Source: Poindextera sp965277425
GTDB lineage: Bacteria > Pseudomonadota > Alphaproteobacteria > Caulobacterales > Caulobacteraceae
Assembly (NCBI GenBank): GCA_965277425.1
Contig: CBDICR010000006.1
Span: forward strand, 938,842 to 1,002,841
Reading direction: 5' to 3'
DNA: 64,000 bases
Both the position numbers and the translations under genes were made by a program. The notes below the pieces were generated by a model that saw only the letters and a program-made list of their open reading frames with translations, did not search any database and was not told where the DNA came from. Of this stretch, positions 34,433-43,754 are shown one piece after another. Each line of letters opens with the position of its first letter. Positions within the stretch are counted from its first letter, which is position 1.

Positions 34433-35672
34433 ATTTGAAGATCGTGAGTTGTTCGGCGCCGACGGGGCCCCTGGCATGCAGCTTGTCGGTGGCGACGCCG
34501 ATCTCGGCGCCGAAACCGAACTCGCCGCCATCGGAAAATTGCGGCGAGGCGTTGACCACCACTACGGCCGAATCGACCCCGGCGGTGAAGGCGTCCTCGG
34601 CCGCCTTGGCCTCGGCGACGATGGCGTCGGTATGGCCTGAGCCGTACTTGCGAATGTGCGCAATGGCGCCCTCGACCCCATCGACGACGGCGACGGAGAG
34701 GACCGGGGCGAGATATTCGGTGATCCAGTCCTCTTGCGTTGCCGGCGTCATGGCCGGGACCAGGACGCAGGCGGCGTCGTCGCCGCGCAGCTCGCAGCCG
34801 GCGGCGATCAGATCCCCGGCGATGGGCGGCAACAGCGTCCCGGCGGCGGCGCGGTCGATCAGCAGGGTCTCGGTGGTCTGGCAGACGGTGACCCGGCGCA
34901 TCTTGCCGTTCAGCACGATGGCGCGGGCCTTGGCGAGGTCGGCCGAGGCGTCGACATAGACATGGCAGAGGCCTTCCAGATGGCCAAGGACGGGGGCCTT
35001 GGCCTCGGCCTGGACACGCGCGACCAGGCCCTTGCCGCCGCGCGGGATGATCAGGTTGATGCTGCGGTGGAGCCCGGTGAGGATCAGCCCCACCGCCGCC
35101 CGGTCGGCCACCGGCACGATCTGCACGCAACTGGTCGGCAGGCCGGCCTCGATCAGGCCCCGCTCAAGGGCGGCGTGGATGGCCAGGGCCGAGCGCAGGC
35201 ATTCCGAGCCCGAGCGCAGGATCACCGCATTGCCGGATCGCACGCAGAGGGCGGCGGCGTCGGCGGTGACGTTCGGCCGGCTCTCATAGATCATGGCGAT
35301 GACGCCGATGGGCGTGCGCACCCGGGCGATGTCGAGCCCGTTCGGCCGCGTCCACTGGGCGATCACCGCGCCGACGGGGTCGGCGATCGCCGCAACCTCG
35401 TCCAGGCCGCGCGCGATGGCCTCGACGCGGGCGGCGTCCAGGGTCAGCCGGTCCTGCATCGCCGCGGTCAGGCCCGCCGCGCGGCCCGCCGCCTGATCCT
35501 CGGCATTGGCCGCCAGAACCTGCGCGGCCTGCGCCCGCAGCGCCCGGGCCATGCCGGCGATGGCGGCCGTGCGCGCCTCGGCGCTGGCCAGCCTGAGCGC
35601 CTCCGCGCCCAGCCGCGCGTCGCGCCCCATGGCGCCCATCAAGGCATCGAGATTGAGGCCCGCGTCATCCAT
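34398..35672 (-). CDS. proA: Glutamate-5-semialdehyde dehydrogenase (gamma-glutamyl phosphate reductase)
   Basis: 424 residues. It reduces gamma-glutamyl phosphate with NADPH in proline synthesis. IYESRPNVTADAAALC, ILRSGSE and the catalytic-Cys region VCQTTETLLID are typical, as is the C-terminal FSDGGEFGFGAEIG...KLHARGPVG. ATG 35672 matches the family N-terminus. proB lies about 2 kb away, with a protease gene between; it is on the same strand as proA but not adjacent. Confidence 0.97.
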   Translation of the reverse strand: MDDAGLNLDALMGAMGRDARLGAEALRLASAEARTAAIAGMARALRAQAAQVLAANAEDQAAGRAAGLTAAMQDRLTLDAARVEAIARGLDEVAAIADPVGAVIAQWTRPNGLDIARVRTPIGVIAMIYESRPNVTADAAALCVRSGNAVILRSGSECLRSALAIHAALERGLIEAGLPTSCVQIVPVADRAAVGLILTGLHRSINLIIPRGGKGLVARVQAEAKAPVLGHLEGLCHVYVDASADLAKARAIVLNGKMRRVTVCQTTETLLIDRAAAGTLLPPIAGDLIAAGCELRGDDAACVLVPAMTPATQEDWITEYLAPVLSVAVVDGVEGAIAHIRKYGSGHTDAIVAEAKAAEDAFTAGVDSAVVVVNASPQFSDGGEFGFGAEIGVATDKLHARGPVGAEQLTIFKYVVHGAGQTRA

Positions 35673-35784
35673 GGGTGCGGTTTCGCGGCGATTGGCGGAT
35701 TTTGCAAGGCTTTCGACGCTGCACACGCAGCGGTGTGTGATTCAGGCACTTTCTCTCGTGCCGTCGCTTTTGTACGCTTGCAAC

Positions 35785-37572
35785 ATGAAGGTGCATTCGA
35801 TTCTGCTCTTGGTCGCGACATCGGCGGCTGTGCTGCTGGGATTTCCGGCCTATGCCGCCTGTCAGCTCGCCAAGCTCCCCGACCTTCCGGTGACCATGCG
35901 CGGGTCAAGGGCGACGGTGCCGGCCAAGGTCGATGGCGCGGACGGGCTGTTCATGGTCGATACGGGCGCCTTTTTCAGTTCAGCCAGTTCCACCGCCGTG
36001 GCGAAATACGGCTTGAAAGAAGGACCGGCCCCCTTCGGCCTGACCGTCGTCGGCGTCGGTCACGGTGAAGCCGAGATCTCCGTGGCGAACGTAAAGGATT
36101 TCGTCTTCGACAGCCTGCCCTTCCACCACATCGACTTCATCGTTCTGGACAGGCCGCTGGGGGAAGATTGGGATGGGAGCATCGGCGAGAACATCCTCGG
36201 CGCTCCGGACGTTGAATATGACCTCGCCAACGGCGCCATTCGCCTGTTCGAGCCGACGGGTTGCCGAAACGCCGATCTCGCCTATTGGGCTGCGTCCCAG
36301 CCCTATTCGGTGGTCGACAGCGATTCCGACACAGCGCTTCAGCCTCCGACCGCCTTCGCCAGCCTCAACGGCGTCAGAATCCGGGTCATGTTCGATACCG
36401 GCTCGCCGCGCTCACTGCTGTCGCTTTCCGCCGCCGCCCGAGCGGGAGTCAAGCCATCCGACGCGGGTGTGGTTTCGTCGGGCTATACCGGCGGCGTGGC
36501 GAAGCGCAGTCAACTTAAGGTCTGGATGGGTCATTTCGCCAGCTTCAAGATCGGCGACGAAGAGATCAAGAACACGCCGTTGCACTTCGGCGATATCGAT
36601 ATGCCGAACGTCGATATGCTCCTCGGCGCCGACTTCTTCCTGTCCCACCGGATTTTCGTATCTAACAGTCAGCACAAGATCTATTTCACCTATAATGGCG
36701 GACGAGTATTCAATCTGGATACTGTTCCCGAGCTCGCGCCAGACGCGGCTGCTTCGCCGTCGGCGGGCTCCGGCGCGCCGGGCGCCGTAGCCGCAGACGC
36801 GCCTCAGGACGCTCCAGCCTACGCCCGGCGCGCCGCGGCCTACGCCGCCAGGCGTGACTATCCTGACGCGATTTCGGATCTGACCCATGCGATCGCCCTT
36901 GCGCCAGACGATGCGGACTATGTGTACGCGCGCGGCCGGGCCGAATTCGCCAACAAGCAGTTGCTCCTTGGCCAGGCGGATCTCGACCAGGCCCTCAAGC
37001 TAAAGCCGGACGACATCTCGGCCCTGGTGACGCGCGCGATGGTCTATCGGTCCGTGCGCCAGCCCGCCCAGGCGAAGGCCGACCTCGAATCTGCCGGCCG
37101 GTTCGCCGACAAGCAGCCGGCCCAGCGAATATTCATCGCCGTGGCCTATTCGAGCATGCATATGTTCAAGGAGGCCCTGCCTCAACTCGACCAGTGGATC
37201 GCCGAGAATCCCCACGACGAGCGCATGGCGCAGGCGTTGAACGAGCGCTGCTGGGCGCGCGCGCAGTTGGGAACGGAGCTTGATAAGGCGCTGGCCGACT
37301 GTAACGCGGCCCTTCGACTCGATCCCGGCGCTCCGACCATGCTCGATAGCCGCGGCCTGGTCGGACTGCGGATGGGAAACGTCGACAAATCGATCGCCGA
37401 CTACAACGCCGCTCTGCGTCTGCGCCCGAACACCACCTGGTCGCTGTACGGCCGGGGCCTGGCCGAACTGCGCAAAGGCATGGCCACCGAGGGCCACACG
37501 GATATCCAGGCCGCCGTCGCCCTTGATCCGCTTATAACCGACCAGGCCAAGGCCGTCGGCCTGACCCCTTGA
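35785..37572 (+). CDS. Tandem retropepsin-like aspartic protease with C-terminal TPR domain
   Basis: 595 residues. A signal peptide (cleavage after AYA, about residue 25) is followed by two retropepsin-like halves: the first with VDTGAFFSS (D near 58), the second with FDTGSPRSLLS (D near 203) and a flap-like region before LLGADFFLSHR. Residues about 350-590 are tetratricopeptide repeats (YPDAISDLTHAIALAPDD and similar units). Two DTG halves in one chain could form a complete active site without dimerisation. It is presumably periplasmic. It lies between proA and proB and is divergent from proA. GC and codon use look slightly less extreme than the neighbours. Confidence 0.87.
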   Translation: MKVHSILLLVATSAAVLLGFPAYAACQLAKLPDLPVTMRGSRATVPAKVDGADGLFMVDTGAFFSSASSTAVAKYGLKEGPAPFGLTVVGVGHGEAEISVANVKDFVFDSLPFHHIDFIVLDRPLGEDWDGSIGENILGAPDVEYDLANGAIRLFEPTGCRNADLAYWAASQPYSVVDSDSDTALQPPTAFASLNGVRIRVMFDTGSPRSLLSLSAAARAGVKPSDAGVVSSGYTGGVAKRSQLKVWMGHFASFKIGDEEIKNTPLHFGDIDMPNVDMLLGADFFLSHRIFVSNSQHKIYFTYNGGRVFNLDTVPELAPDAAASPSAGSGAPGAVAADAPQDAPAYARRAAAYAARRDYPDAISDLTHAIALAPDDADYVYARGRAEFANKQLLLGQADLDQALKLKPDDISALVTRAMVYRSVRQPAQAKADLESAGRFADKQPAQRIFIAVAYSSMHMFKEALPQLDQWIAENPHDERMAQALNERCWARAQLGTELDKALADCNAALRLDPGAPTMLDSRGLVGLRMGNVDKSIADYNAALRLRPNTTWSLYGRGLAELRKGMATEGHTDIQAAVALDPLITDQAKAVGLTP

Positions 37573-37584
37573 GAGGCTTTCGCG

Positions 37585-37680
37585 ATGAACGTTCGCTCGC
37601 CAGCAGAGCCGCACGAGACCGAAGCGGCGATCCTGCGCGAGGTCCTGGCGCGATATCAGGCCACGGCCGACGTGATCTAG
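37585..37680 (+). CDS. Small ORF overlapping the proB stop (31 aa)
   Basis: ATG 37585 to TAG 37680 encodes MNVRSPAEPHETEAAILREV and 11 more residues, with GAGAGG 8 bp before the ATG. It follows the protease gene by 12 bp and its stop shares TCTAGA with the convergent proB stop. It could be a tiny real gene or the head of a gene truncated by rearrangement. No family recognised. Confidence 0.3.
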   Translation: MNVRSPAEPHETEAAILREVLARYQATADVI

Positions 37681-38794
37681 ACGCTCAGCGCCAGGTCGTC
37701 GGCGTGGATGAGGGGGGCGCCGGCGGTGTAGCCGAGCAGGGCCTCGATGTCCGACGAGCGCGCGCCGGCGATCTTTTCGGCGTCGACGGCGTCGTAGCGG
37801 CTGAGGCCCCGGGCGATCTCGCCGCCCTGTTCGTCCCGCACCACCACCGCATCGCCCTTTTCGAAACGGCCTTCGACCAAGCGCACGCCGGCGGGCAGCA
37901 GAGACTTGCCGGCCTTCAGCGCCGTGGCCGCGCCCGCATCGACGATGAAGGCGCCCTGCGGGGCGAGGCTGCCGGCGATCCAGGTCTTGTAGGCCGCCGA
38001 CGGCGTGGTGGAGGCCTCGATCAGGGTTGCGCGACCACCGGCCTCGACCGCCTTCAGTGGCGCGGCCTGCGCGCCCAGCGCGATCAGGGTGGCGCAGCCG
38101 GCGCTGGCGGCGATTCGGGCGGCGGCGATCTTGGTCGCCATGCCGCCAGAGCCGACGCCGGCCTCCAGGTTCACGCCGCCCGCCATGGCGTCGATCTGCG
38201 GCGTCAGCTCGCTGACCCGGGGAATGTGCCGGGCCGCGGCGTCCTTGCGCGGATCGGCAGAATAGAGGCCGTCGATGTCGGACAGCAGCACCAGCAGGTC
38301 CGCGCCGACCATCTGCGCCACCCGGGCGGCCAGCCGGTCGTTGTCGCCGTAGCGGATCTCCTCGGTGGCGACGGTGTCGTTCTCGTTGATCACCGGGGTG
38401 ACGCCGAGCGCGATCAGCCGCTCCAGCGTGGCGCGCGCGTTCAGCCAGCGCCGGCGGGTCTCGGTGTCGTCGGGGCTGAGCAGGATCTGGGCGGCGATCA
38501 TCTTGTGGGGTTTGAACGCCTCCTCCCAGGCATGCATCAGCAGCGACTGGCCGGTGGCCGCGGCGGCCTGTTTGGCCGGCAGATCCAGGCGTTTGCGGCT
38601 CAAACCCAAGCGCCGGCGGCCGAGCGCGACCGCGCCCGACGAGACGATGAGAAGCTCCTGGCCGCGCGCCCGGATCCGGGCCGCATCCTCGGCGAAGGAT
38701 GCAAGCCAGGCGCGATCCACCGAACCGTCGGCCGCATTGACCAAGAGCGACGAGCCGACCTTGACCACCAGCCGCCTGGCCTCGCCGAGGCCGC

Positions 38795-38798
<4 letters not shown>
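37677..38798 (-). CDS. proB: Glutamate 5-kinase
   Basis: 373 residues: amino-acid kinase domain (about 5-260) with VVKVGSSLLVN, SSGAVALGRRRL, VINENDTVATEEI and GTGGMATK-like GSGGMATKIAAA, plus a C-terminal PUA domain (about 280-370). First step of proline synthesis, feedback-inhibited by proline in the family. The ATG overlaps the obgE stop by 4 bp; obgE-proB is a conserved pair. Confidence 0.97.
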
Positions 38799-39832
<1,034 letters not shown>

Positions 39833-39864
39833 CGGGTTCGATATCGATTGCAGAGGGAAGCGAT

Positions 39865-39916
39865 CCTTCTCCCCTTGCGGGAGAAGGTGTCAGCGAAGCT
39901 GACGGATGAGGGGTCG
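39865..39916 (+). repeat. Intergenic palindromic repeat, family A, unit 1
   Basis: About 52 bp: CCTTCTCCC-cttgc-GGGAGAAGG, a perfect 9-bp stem, then a variable centre and CGGATGAGGGGTCG. A second copy in inverted orientation ends at 40013. The two match almost exactly except for the centre (tcagcgaagctga versus ccccgaaggggt). It resembles palindromic intergenic elements scattered in alphaproteobacterial chromosomes. Confidence 0.75.
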
Positions 39917-39961
39917 CGCGGCGATCACCGAGGTGCGGCCGGACGCGGCGGACGCGCCTTT

Positions 39962-40013
39962 CGACCCCTCATCCGACCCCTTCGGGGCCACCTTCTCCCG
40001 CAAGGAGAGAAGG
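39962..40013 (-). repeat. Intergenic palindromic repeat, family A, unit 2 (inverted)
   Basis: Inverted copy of the 39865 unit, with stem CTTCTC(T)CC-ttgc-GGGAGAAGG on the minus strand. Both copies sit in the 236-bp gap between obgE and the GNAT gene; together they could fold into one long imperfect hairpin of about 150 nt. Confidence 0.75.
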
Positions 40014-40068
40014 CGCGCCTTATAACAGCTTCTGTCGTCTCATCGGGCGCCGTTGTTCCGAAGGCGCC

Positions 40069-40596
40069 TCACGCCAGCCACACCATCATCCGGGTCGGGG
40101 CTTCCTCGCCTCTCGCCTTGGAATAGTGGGGCTGGACGACGCCGGTATAGAGGAAGCCGGCCTTTTCCAGCACGCGGCCCGAGGCGGGGTTATCGGCGAA
40201 ATGGCCCGCCGTCACCAGCCGCTTGCCCCAGCCGCCGCTCGCCCAGCCGAGCGCCGCGTTCGTCGCCTCCGTAGCATAGCCCCGGCCCCAAAAGGGCCGG
40301 CCGATCCAGTAGCCCACCTCCGGCGCCGGCGGGTCCTTCGGATGGAAACCCAGAACGCCGACGAAGCCGTCCCGTGGATGCTCGATGGCGAACACCGTCT
40401 CGCGGACCCGGTCGCGCGCCTCCATGCGGCGCAGGAAATCGTCCGCGTGGTCGCGGGTATAGGGATGCGGCATGCCCGTGGTCATGCGCGCGACATCGAA
40501 GTCGTTGGCCAGTTCGGCCAGTCGGGCGGCGTCGTCCAGACGCGGCGCGCGCAAGGCCAGCCTCGCCGTGGCGATGGTTTCGGGTTGGTCGACCAT
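40069..40596 (-). CDS. GNAT family N-acetyltransferase (RimJ/RimL-like)
   Basis: 175 residues. ETIATARLALRAPRLDDA, VGYWIGRPFWGRGYATEA (acetyl-CoA loop) and NPASGRVLEKAGF are typical of RimJ/RimL-type acetyltransferases, which acetylate ribosomal protein N-termini or small amines. Substrate not identifiable. GGGAGGCGG precedes ATG 40596, fixing the start. It lies between the rplU-rpmA terminator and the repeat pair. Confidence 0.87.
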   Translation of the reverse strand: MVDQPETIATARLALRAPRLDDAARLAELANDFDVARMTTGMPHPYTRDHADDFLRRMEARDRVRETVFAIEHPRDGFVGVLGFHPKDPPAPEVGYWIGRPFWGRGYATEATNAALGWASGGWGKRLVTAGHFADNPASGRVLEKAGFLYTGVVQPHYSKARGEEAPTRMMVWLA

Positions 40597-40642
40597 GTCC
40601 GCCTCCCTTCGAGCCCGTTCTCGTCCGCGGGCTCTTTCAGAC

Positions 40643-40677
40643 AAAAAAGCGGGGAGTCCGGCGTCCGGACTCCCCGC
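40643..40677 (-). terminator. Rho-independent terminator of rplU-rpmA
   Basis: On the minus strand a perfect 13-bp stem (GCGGGGAGTCCGG / CCGGACTCCCCGC, loop ACG) is followed by TTTTTT. It lies 67 bp downstream of the rpmA stop and is the clearest intrinsic terminator in the window. Confidence 0.9.
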
Positions 40678-40743
40678 TCTATCTCGTGTCCGGATCGCTG
40701 CTTTTCAATGCGGCGCGATCCGGAGAAAATCTCTGAAACGGCC

Positions 40744-41016
40744 TTATTTTGCTGGGGCGTCCCCAGCCGGCACCACGGCCACATAGGTCCGGTCAAGCCG
40801 CTTGGTCACGAACTTGACCGCGCCGGTCGCGGTGGCGAAGAGCGTGTGGTCCCTGCCGAGACCCACGTTTTCACCCGGCCAGAACTTGGTGCCACGTTGG
40901 CGGACCAGGATGTTGCCGGCCAGCACCTGCTCGCCGCCGAACTTCTTGACCCCGAGCCGTTGGCCGGCGGAGTCGCGCCCATTGCGCGAGGAGCCGCCCG
41001 ATTTCTTGTGCGCCAT
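40744..41016 (-). CDS. rpmA: Ribosomal protein bL27
   Basis: 90 residues, full length: AHKKSGGSSRNGRDS, GVKKFGGE and AGNILVRQRGTKFWPG. The N-terminal tail reaches the peptidyl-transferase centre. No cleavable N-terminal extension of the Firmicutes type. It follows rplU by 12 bp with AGGAG near the ATG, and is followed by a strong terminator. Confidence 0.98.
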   Translation of the reverse strand: MAHKKSGGSSRNGRDSAGQRLGVKKFGGEQVLAGNILVRQRGTKFWPGENVGLGRDHTLFATATGAVKFVTKRLDRTYVAVVPAGDAPAK

Positions 41017-41028
41017 ATCGAGGTCTCC

Positions 41029-41727
41029 TTAAGCCTTGGGTTTGGCCGGCTTGGCGGCCGGCTTCTTGGCGGCCGCCGCCTTGGCTTCGGACTTGGCCGC
41101 GGCGGCCTTGGGTTTGGCTTCAGCCTTGGCTTTGGCCTCAGCCTTGGGCTTGGCTTGCGCCTTGGTCTTGGTTTCAGTCTTGGCCTTCGCTTCGGCCTTG
41201 GCGGCGGGCTTCGCGACTGGCTTTTCCGCCGCCGGCTTGGCCGCGGTCTTCTGTTCGGCCTCGGCTTCAGGCGCCTTGGCGGCGGCCTTGGGCTTGGGCG
41301 CCGCTTTGGCCGGCTTGGCCTCGACGGGGCTAGCGACCTTTTCGCCGCGAGCGCGGGCGTTCAGAACCGCGCGCGGGGTCAGGTTGACCTCGCCGGACCA
41401 GGTGTCCGAACCGCCAGCGCCGGTGACGGACGTCACGCGCAGCACGCTCTCCCATTGCCGGTGTCCGGCGGTGCGGCGATAGCCCTGGCGACGGATCTTC
41501 TTGAAGACCTTGATCTTGTCGCCCTTGCGGGTCTCGATCAGAGCCGCCTCGACGACCGCGCCGGCCACCGTGGGGGCACCCACACTCACGCTCGCGCCGT
41601 CGCCCAGCATGAGCACCCGGTCGAAGGCGACCTTTGCGCCGACATCGCCACCGAGCTTGTCGACGACGAGCAGATCGCCCGCCTTCACCCGGTATTGCTT
41701 GCCGCCGGTTTCGATAACCGCGTACAT
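41029..41727 (-). CDS. rplU: Ribosomal protein bL21 with long Ala/Lys-rich C-terminal extension
   Basis: 232 residues against about 103 in E. coli. The bL21 core is residues 1-102 (MYAVIETGGKQYRVKAGD... GHRQWESVLRVTSV). The remaining 130 residues are low-complexity KAEAKAK/TETKTKAQ-type repeats, strongly basic and Ala-rich. Extended bL21 occurs in alphaproteobacteria, but this is at the long end. It is cotranscribed with rpmA. Confidence 0.95.
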   Translation of the reverse strand: MYAVIETGGKQYRVKAGDLLVVDKLGGDVGAKVAFDRVLMLGDGASVSVGAPTVAGAVVEAALIETRKGDKIKVFKKIRRQGYRRTAGHRQWESVLRVTSVTGAGGSDTWSGEVNLTPRAVLNARARGEKVASPVEAKPAKAAPKPKAAAKAPEAEAEQKTAAKPAAEKPVAKPAAKAEAKAKTETKTKAQAKPKAEAKAKAEAKPKAAAAKSEAKAAAAKKPAAKPAKPKA

Positions 41728-41832
41728 CGCGTTGATCCTGGTCGAAATGAAAGCCGCCCGCGAGCGGACCCACGGGCGAGAGGCGCTGCTTATAGCGAAA
41801 GGGCGGCGACCAAGTCAACGTAGCGCTCGCCT

Positions 41833-41845
41833 GTTACATTGTAAC
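41833..41845 (+). promoter_or_regulatory. Candidate Zur operator upstream of znuC
   Basis: GTTACA-T-TGTAAC is a perfect 13-bp palindrome 28 bp before ATG 41861 and about 130 bp before znuC. Zur regulators bind AT-rich palindromes of related GTTA(T/C)A...T(A/G)TAAC form upstream of znu genes. Assignment rests on the downstream zinc-uptake genes and this similarity. Confidence 0.5.
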
Positions 41846-41860
41846 GGGCTATAGGCGCTC

Positions 41861-41971
41861 ATGGGGTCAAGACATCCGAGCCTGCTGCAGATGAGCGCCG
41901 CTCGCCGGCTGGCGCTGGCGCTCATAGGCTGCGCCATCGTCTGGATCGCCGTCGCCCTGGCGCTGGCCTGA
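41861..41971 (+). CDS. Small single-pass membrane protein ORF (36 aa)
   Basis: ATG 41861 to TGA 41971 gives 36 residues: a basic N-terminus (MGSRHPSLLQMSAARR) and one hydrophobic helix (LALALIGCAIVWIAVALALA). It begins 15 bp after the candidate Zur box and ends 4 bp before the znuC ATG, so it would be the first gene of the zinc operon. Small ORFs of this type are often missed. No strong ribosome site is seen; an internal ATG at residue 11 is also possible. Confidence 0.4.
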   Translation: MGSRHPSLLQMSAARRLALALIGCAIVWIAVALALA

Positions 41972-41975
41972 CGTC

Positions 41976-42689
41976 ATGGCCGCGATCGTCCTGGAAGATC
42001 TCAGCCTGGGCTATGGCGGCCAGCCTGCGGTGCGGCGCTTGAGCGGCGCCTTTGCCCCGGGCAAGGCCACCGCCGTGGTCGGCCCGAACGGCGCGGGCAA
42101 GTCGACCCTGTTGAAGGCTCTGGCCGGCCTCGTCCCGCCGCTGGCCGGCGCCATCCACGGCGACCGCCGCGACATCGCCTATCTGCCGCAGGAGTCGGGG
42201 ATAGACCGGAATTTTCCGATCACGCTCGAGGATCTGGCGGCGCTTGGCCTGCAGGCCAAGCTCGGGCTCTATCGCGGGGTCGGCGTGGCCGAGCGGCGGG
42301 CGCTGGAGGCGGCGATCGCGGCGGTGGGCTTGAGCGGACTGGAGGATCGGCCGATCGCGGCGCTTTCGGGCGGTCAGTTCCAGCGGGCCCTGTTTGCGCG
42401 CGTGCTGGTCCAGGACGCCAACCTGATCCTGCTCGACGAGCCCTTCGCCGCCCAGGACGCCCGAACCATTGACCATCTGGCCGAGGCGATCCGTCGCTGG
42501 TCATGGGAAGGCCGCACGCTCATCCTGGTTTTGCACGATCTTGAAATGGCCCGCGCCCTCTGCGCCGAGACCCTGGTCCTGGCCGGCGAGGCCGTCGCCT
42601 GGGGTCCGACCGAAACGGCCCTGACCCCGCAAACCCTCGAACGCGCCCACGCCCTGGCCGCCGCCGGACTGGCGGAAGACGCGGCATGA
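41976..42689 (+). CDS. znuC: Zinc/manganese ABC transporter ATP-binding protein
   Basis: 237 residues: Walker A GPNGAGKSTLLKAL, signature LSGGQFQRALFARVL and Walker B LILLDEPFA, with the H-loop LVLHD. The cluster-A1 metal importer type follows from the adjacent ZnuB permease and zinc-type GTPase. It drives metal import. No solute-binding protein gene (znuA) occurs in the window. Confidence 0.88.
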   Translation: MAAIVLEDLSLGYGGQPAVRRLSGAFAPGKATAVVGPNGAGKSTLLKALAGLVPPLAGAIHGDRRDIAYLPQESGIDRNFPITLEDLAALGLQAKLGLYRGVGVAERRALEAAIAAVGLSGLEDRPIAALSGGQFQRALFARVLVQDANLILLDEPFAAQDARTIDHLAEAIRRWSWEGRTLILVLHDLEMARALCAETLVLAGEAVAWGPTETALTPQTLERAHALAAAGLAEDAA

Positions 42690-42702
42690 GCGCCAAGGTC
42701 CT

Positions 42703-42746
42703 GCACCGGAGGGGGAGGGGGACCGCCCGAAGGGTGGTGGAGGGGG
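42703..42746 (+). repeat. Intergenic repeat, family B, unit 1
   Basis: A purine-rich unit containing GGAGGGGGAGGGGGACC, a short variable centre (gcccgaagg), and GTGGTGGAGGGGG. A related copy in inverted orientation lies at 42811-42860. The pair occupies the 181-bp znuC-znuB gap. Confidence 0.65.
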
Positions 42747-42810
42747 GGCGATGCCGGCCGCGCCCGTTTCAGGTCGATCCTAGAGCAGAGCTTTCAGCGC
42801 CGAGGCGCGG

Positions 42811-42860
42811 CCTACCCCCTCCACCATGCTTTGCATGGTCCCCATCCCCCTACGGTGGAG
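42811..42860 (-). repeat. Intergenic repeat, family B, unit 2 (inverted)
   Basis: On the minus strand this copy reads CTCCACCGTAGGGGGATGGG-GACC, centre atgcaaagc, then ATGGTGGAGGGGG. ACCATGC-aaa-GCATGGT gives an internal 7-bp stem. The outer parts match unit 1; the centres differ, as in family A. Confidence 0.65.
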
Positions 42861-42870
42861 GATCAAGGGC

Positions 42871-43749
42871 ATGAGCGCCGCGGTGATCATCGGCGATGTC
42901 GCCCTGCGCAGCGCCGCCGCCGGCGGGCTTGCGCTGGCGTTCGGCGGCGCGCCGCTGGGGGTGTTGCTGATCGCACGCCGGATGAGCCTTTCCGGCGACG
43001 CCCTGTCGCACGGCATCCTGCCGGGCGCGGCCATCGCCTACCTGCTGGCGGGCCCGAACCCATTGGCCCTGACGGCGGGGGCGCTGGTCGCCGCCCTGGT
43101 GGTGGTCAGCCTGTCCAGCCTGCTCGCCCGTACGCGCCGATTGCCGGAGGACGCCGCCTTCGCCGTCATCTATCTGAGCGCGCTGGCGCTGGGCGTTTTG
43201 CTGCTCTCCCGTACCGCCGGGCCCGAAGCGCTCGAGGCGCTGTTGTTCGGCGCGACCTCGGCGTTGGACACAAGCGGACTGCTGCTCGCGGCGTCCGCCG
43301 CCACCGCGACCCTGATCGCCCTGGCGCTCTTTATTCGCGGCTTCGTGTCCGAAAGCGTCGATCCGCAATTCGTCCGCGCCCAGGGCGGCCGGACCGGCGG
43401 CGCCCTTCACGTTCTGCTGATGATGCTGGTCGCGCTGAACCTGGTGGCCGGGTTCCGCGCCTTCGGGGCGCTGATGACCGTCGGCCTGATGATGATCCCG
43501 GCCGCCGGCGCGCGGTTCTGGGCCAGGGGCTTCGCCGGCCAGGCCGGCGCGGCGATTGCGCTCTCGGCGGCGGCCAGCATCCTGGGCCTGCTGATCGCCG
43601 CCCGCCTCGGCGTCGAGCCGGGGGCGGTGATGACGCTGGCGGCGGCCGGCCTTTTCGCCGTATCCGGCCTGGTCGGCGTCAATGGCGGCCTGGTTCGCAG
43701 CCTCGGTCGCGCACGCGACTTTAAGCCGCCGCGGCGCACGCCTAGATAG
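42871..43749 (+). CDS. znuB: Zinc/manganese ABC transporter permease
   Basis: 292 residues with about 8-9 hydrophobic helices, the ABC-3 permease type: GDALSHGILPGAAIAYLL, then FGATSALDTSG and GALMTVGLMMIPAAGARFW. GGAGGATCAAGG precedes ATG 42871; an earlier in-frame ATG lies within the repeat. It functions with ZnuC; the gap holding family B repeats separates the two. Confidence 0.9.
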   Translation: MSAAVIIGDVALRSAAAGGLALAFGGAPLGVLLIARRMSLSGDALSHGILPGAAIAYLLAGPNPLALTAGALVAALVVVSLSSLLARTRRLPEDAAFAVIYLSALALGVLLLSRTAGPEALEALLFGATSALDTSGLLLAASAATATLIALALFIRGFVSESVDPQFVRAQGGRTGGALHVLLMMLVALNLVAGFRAFGALMTVGLMMIPAAGARFWARGFAGQAGAAIALSAAASILGLLIAARLGVEPGAVMTLAAAGLFAVSGLVGVNGGLVRSLGRARDFKPPRRTPR

Positions 43750-43754
43750 GGATC

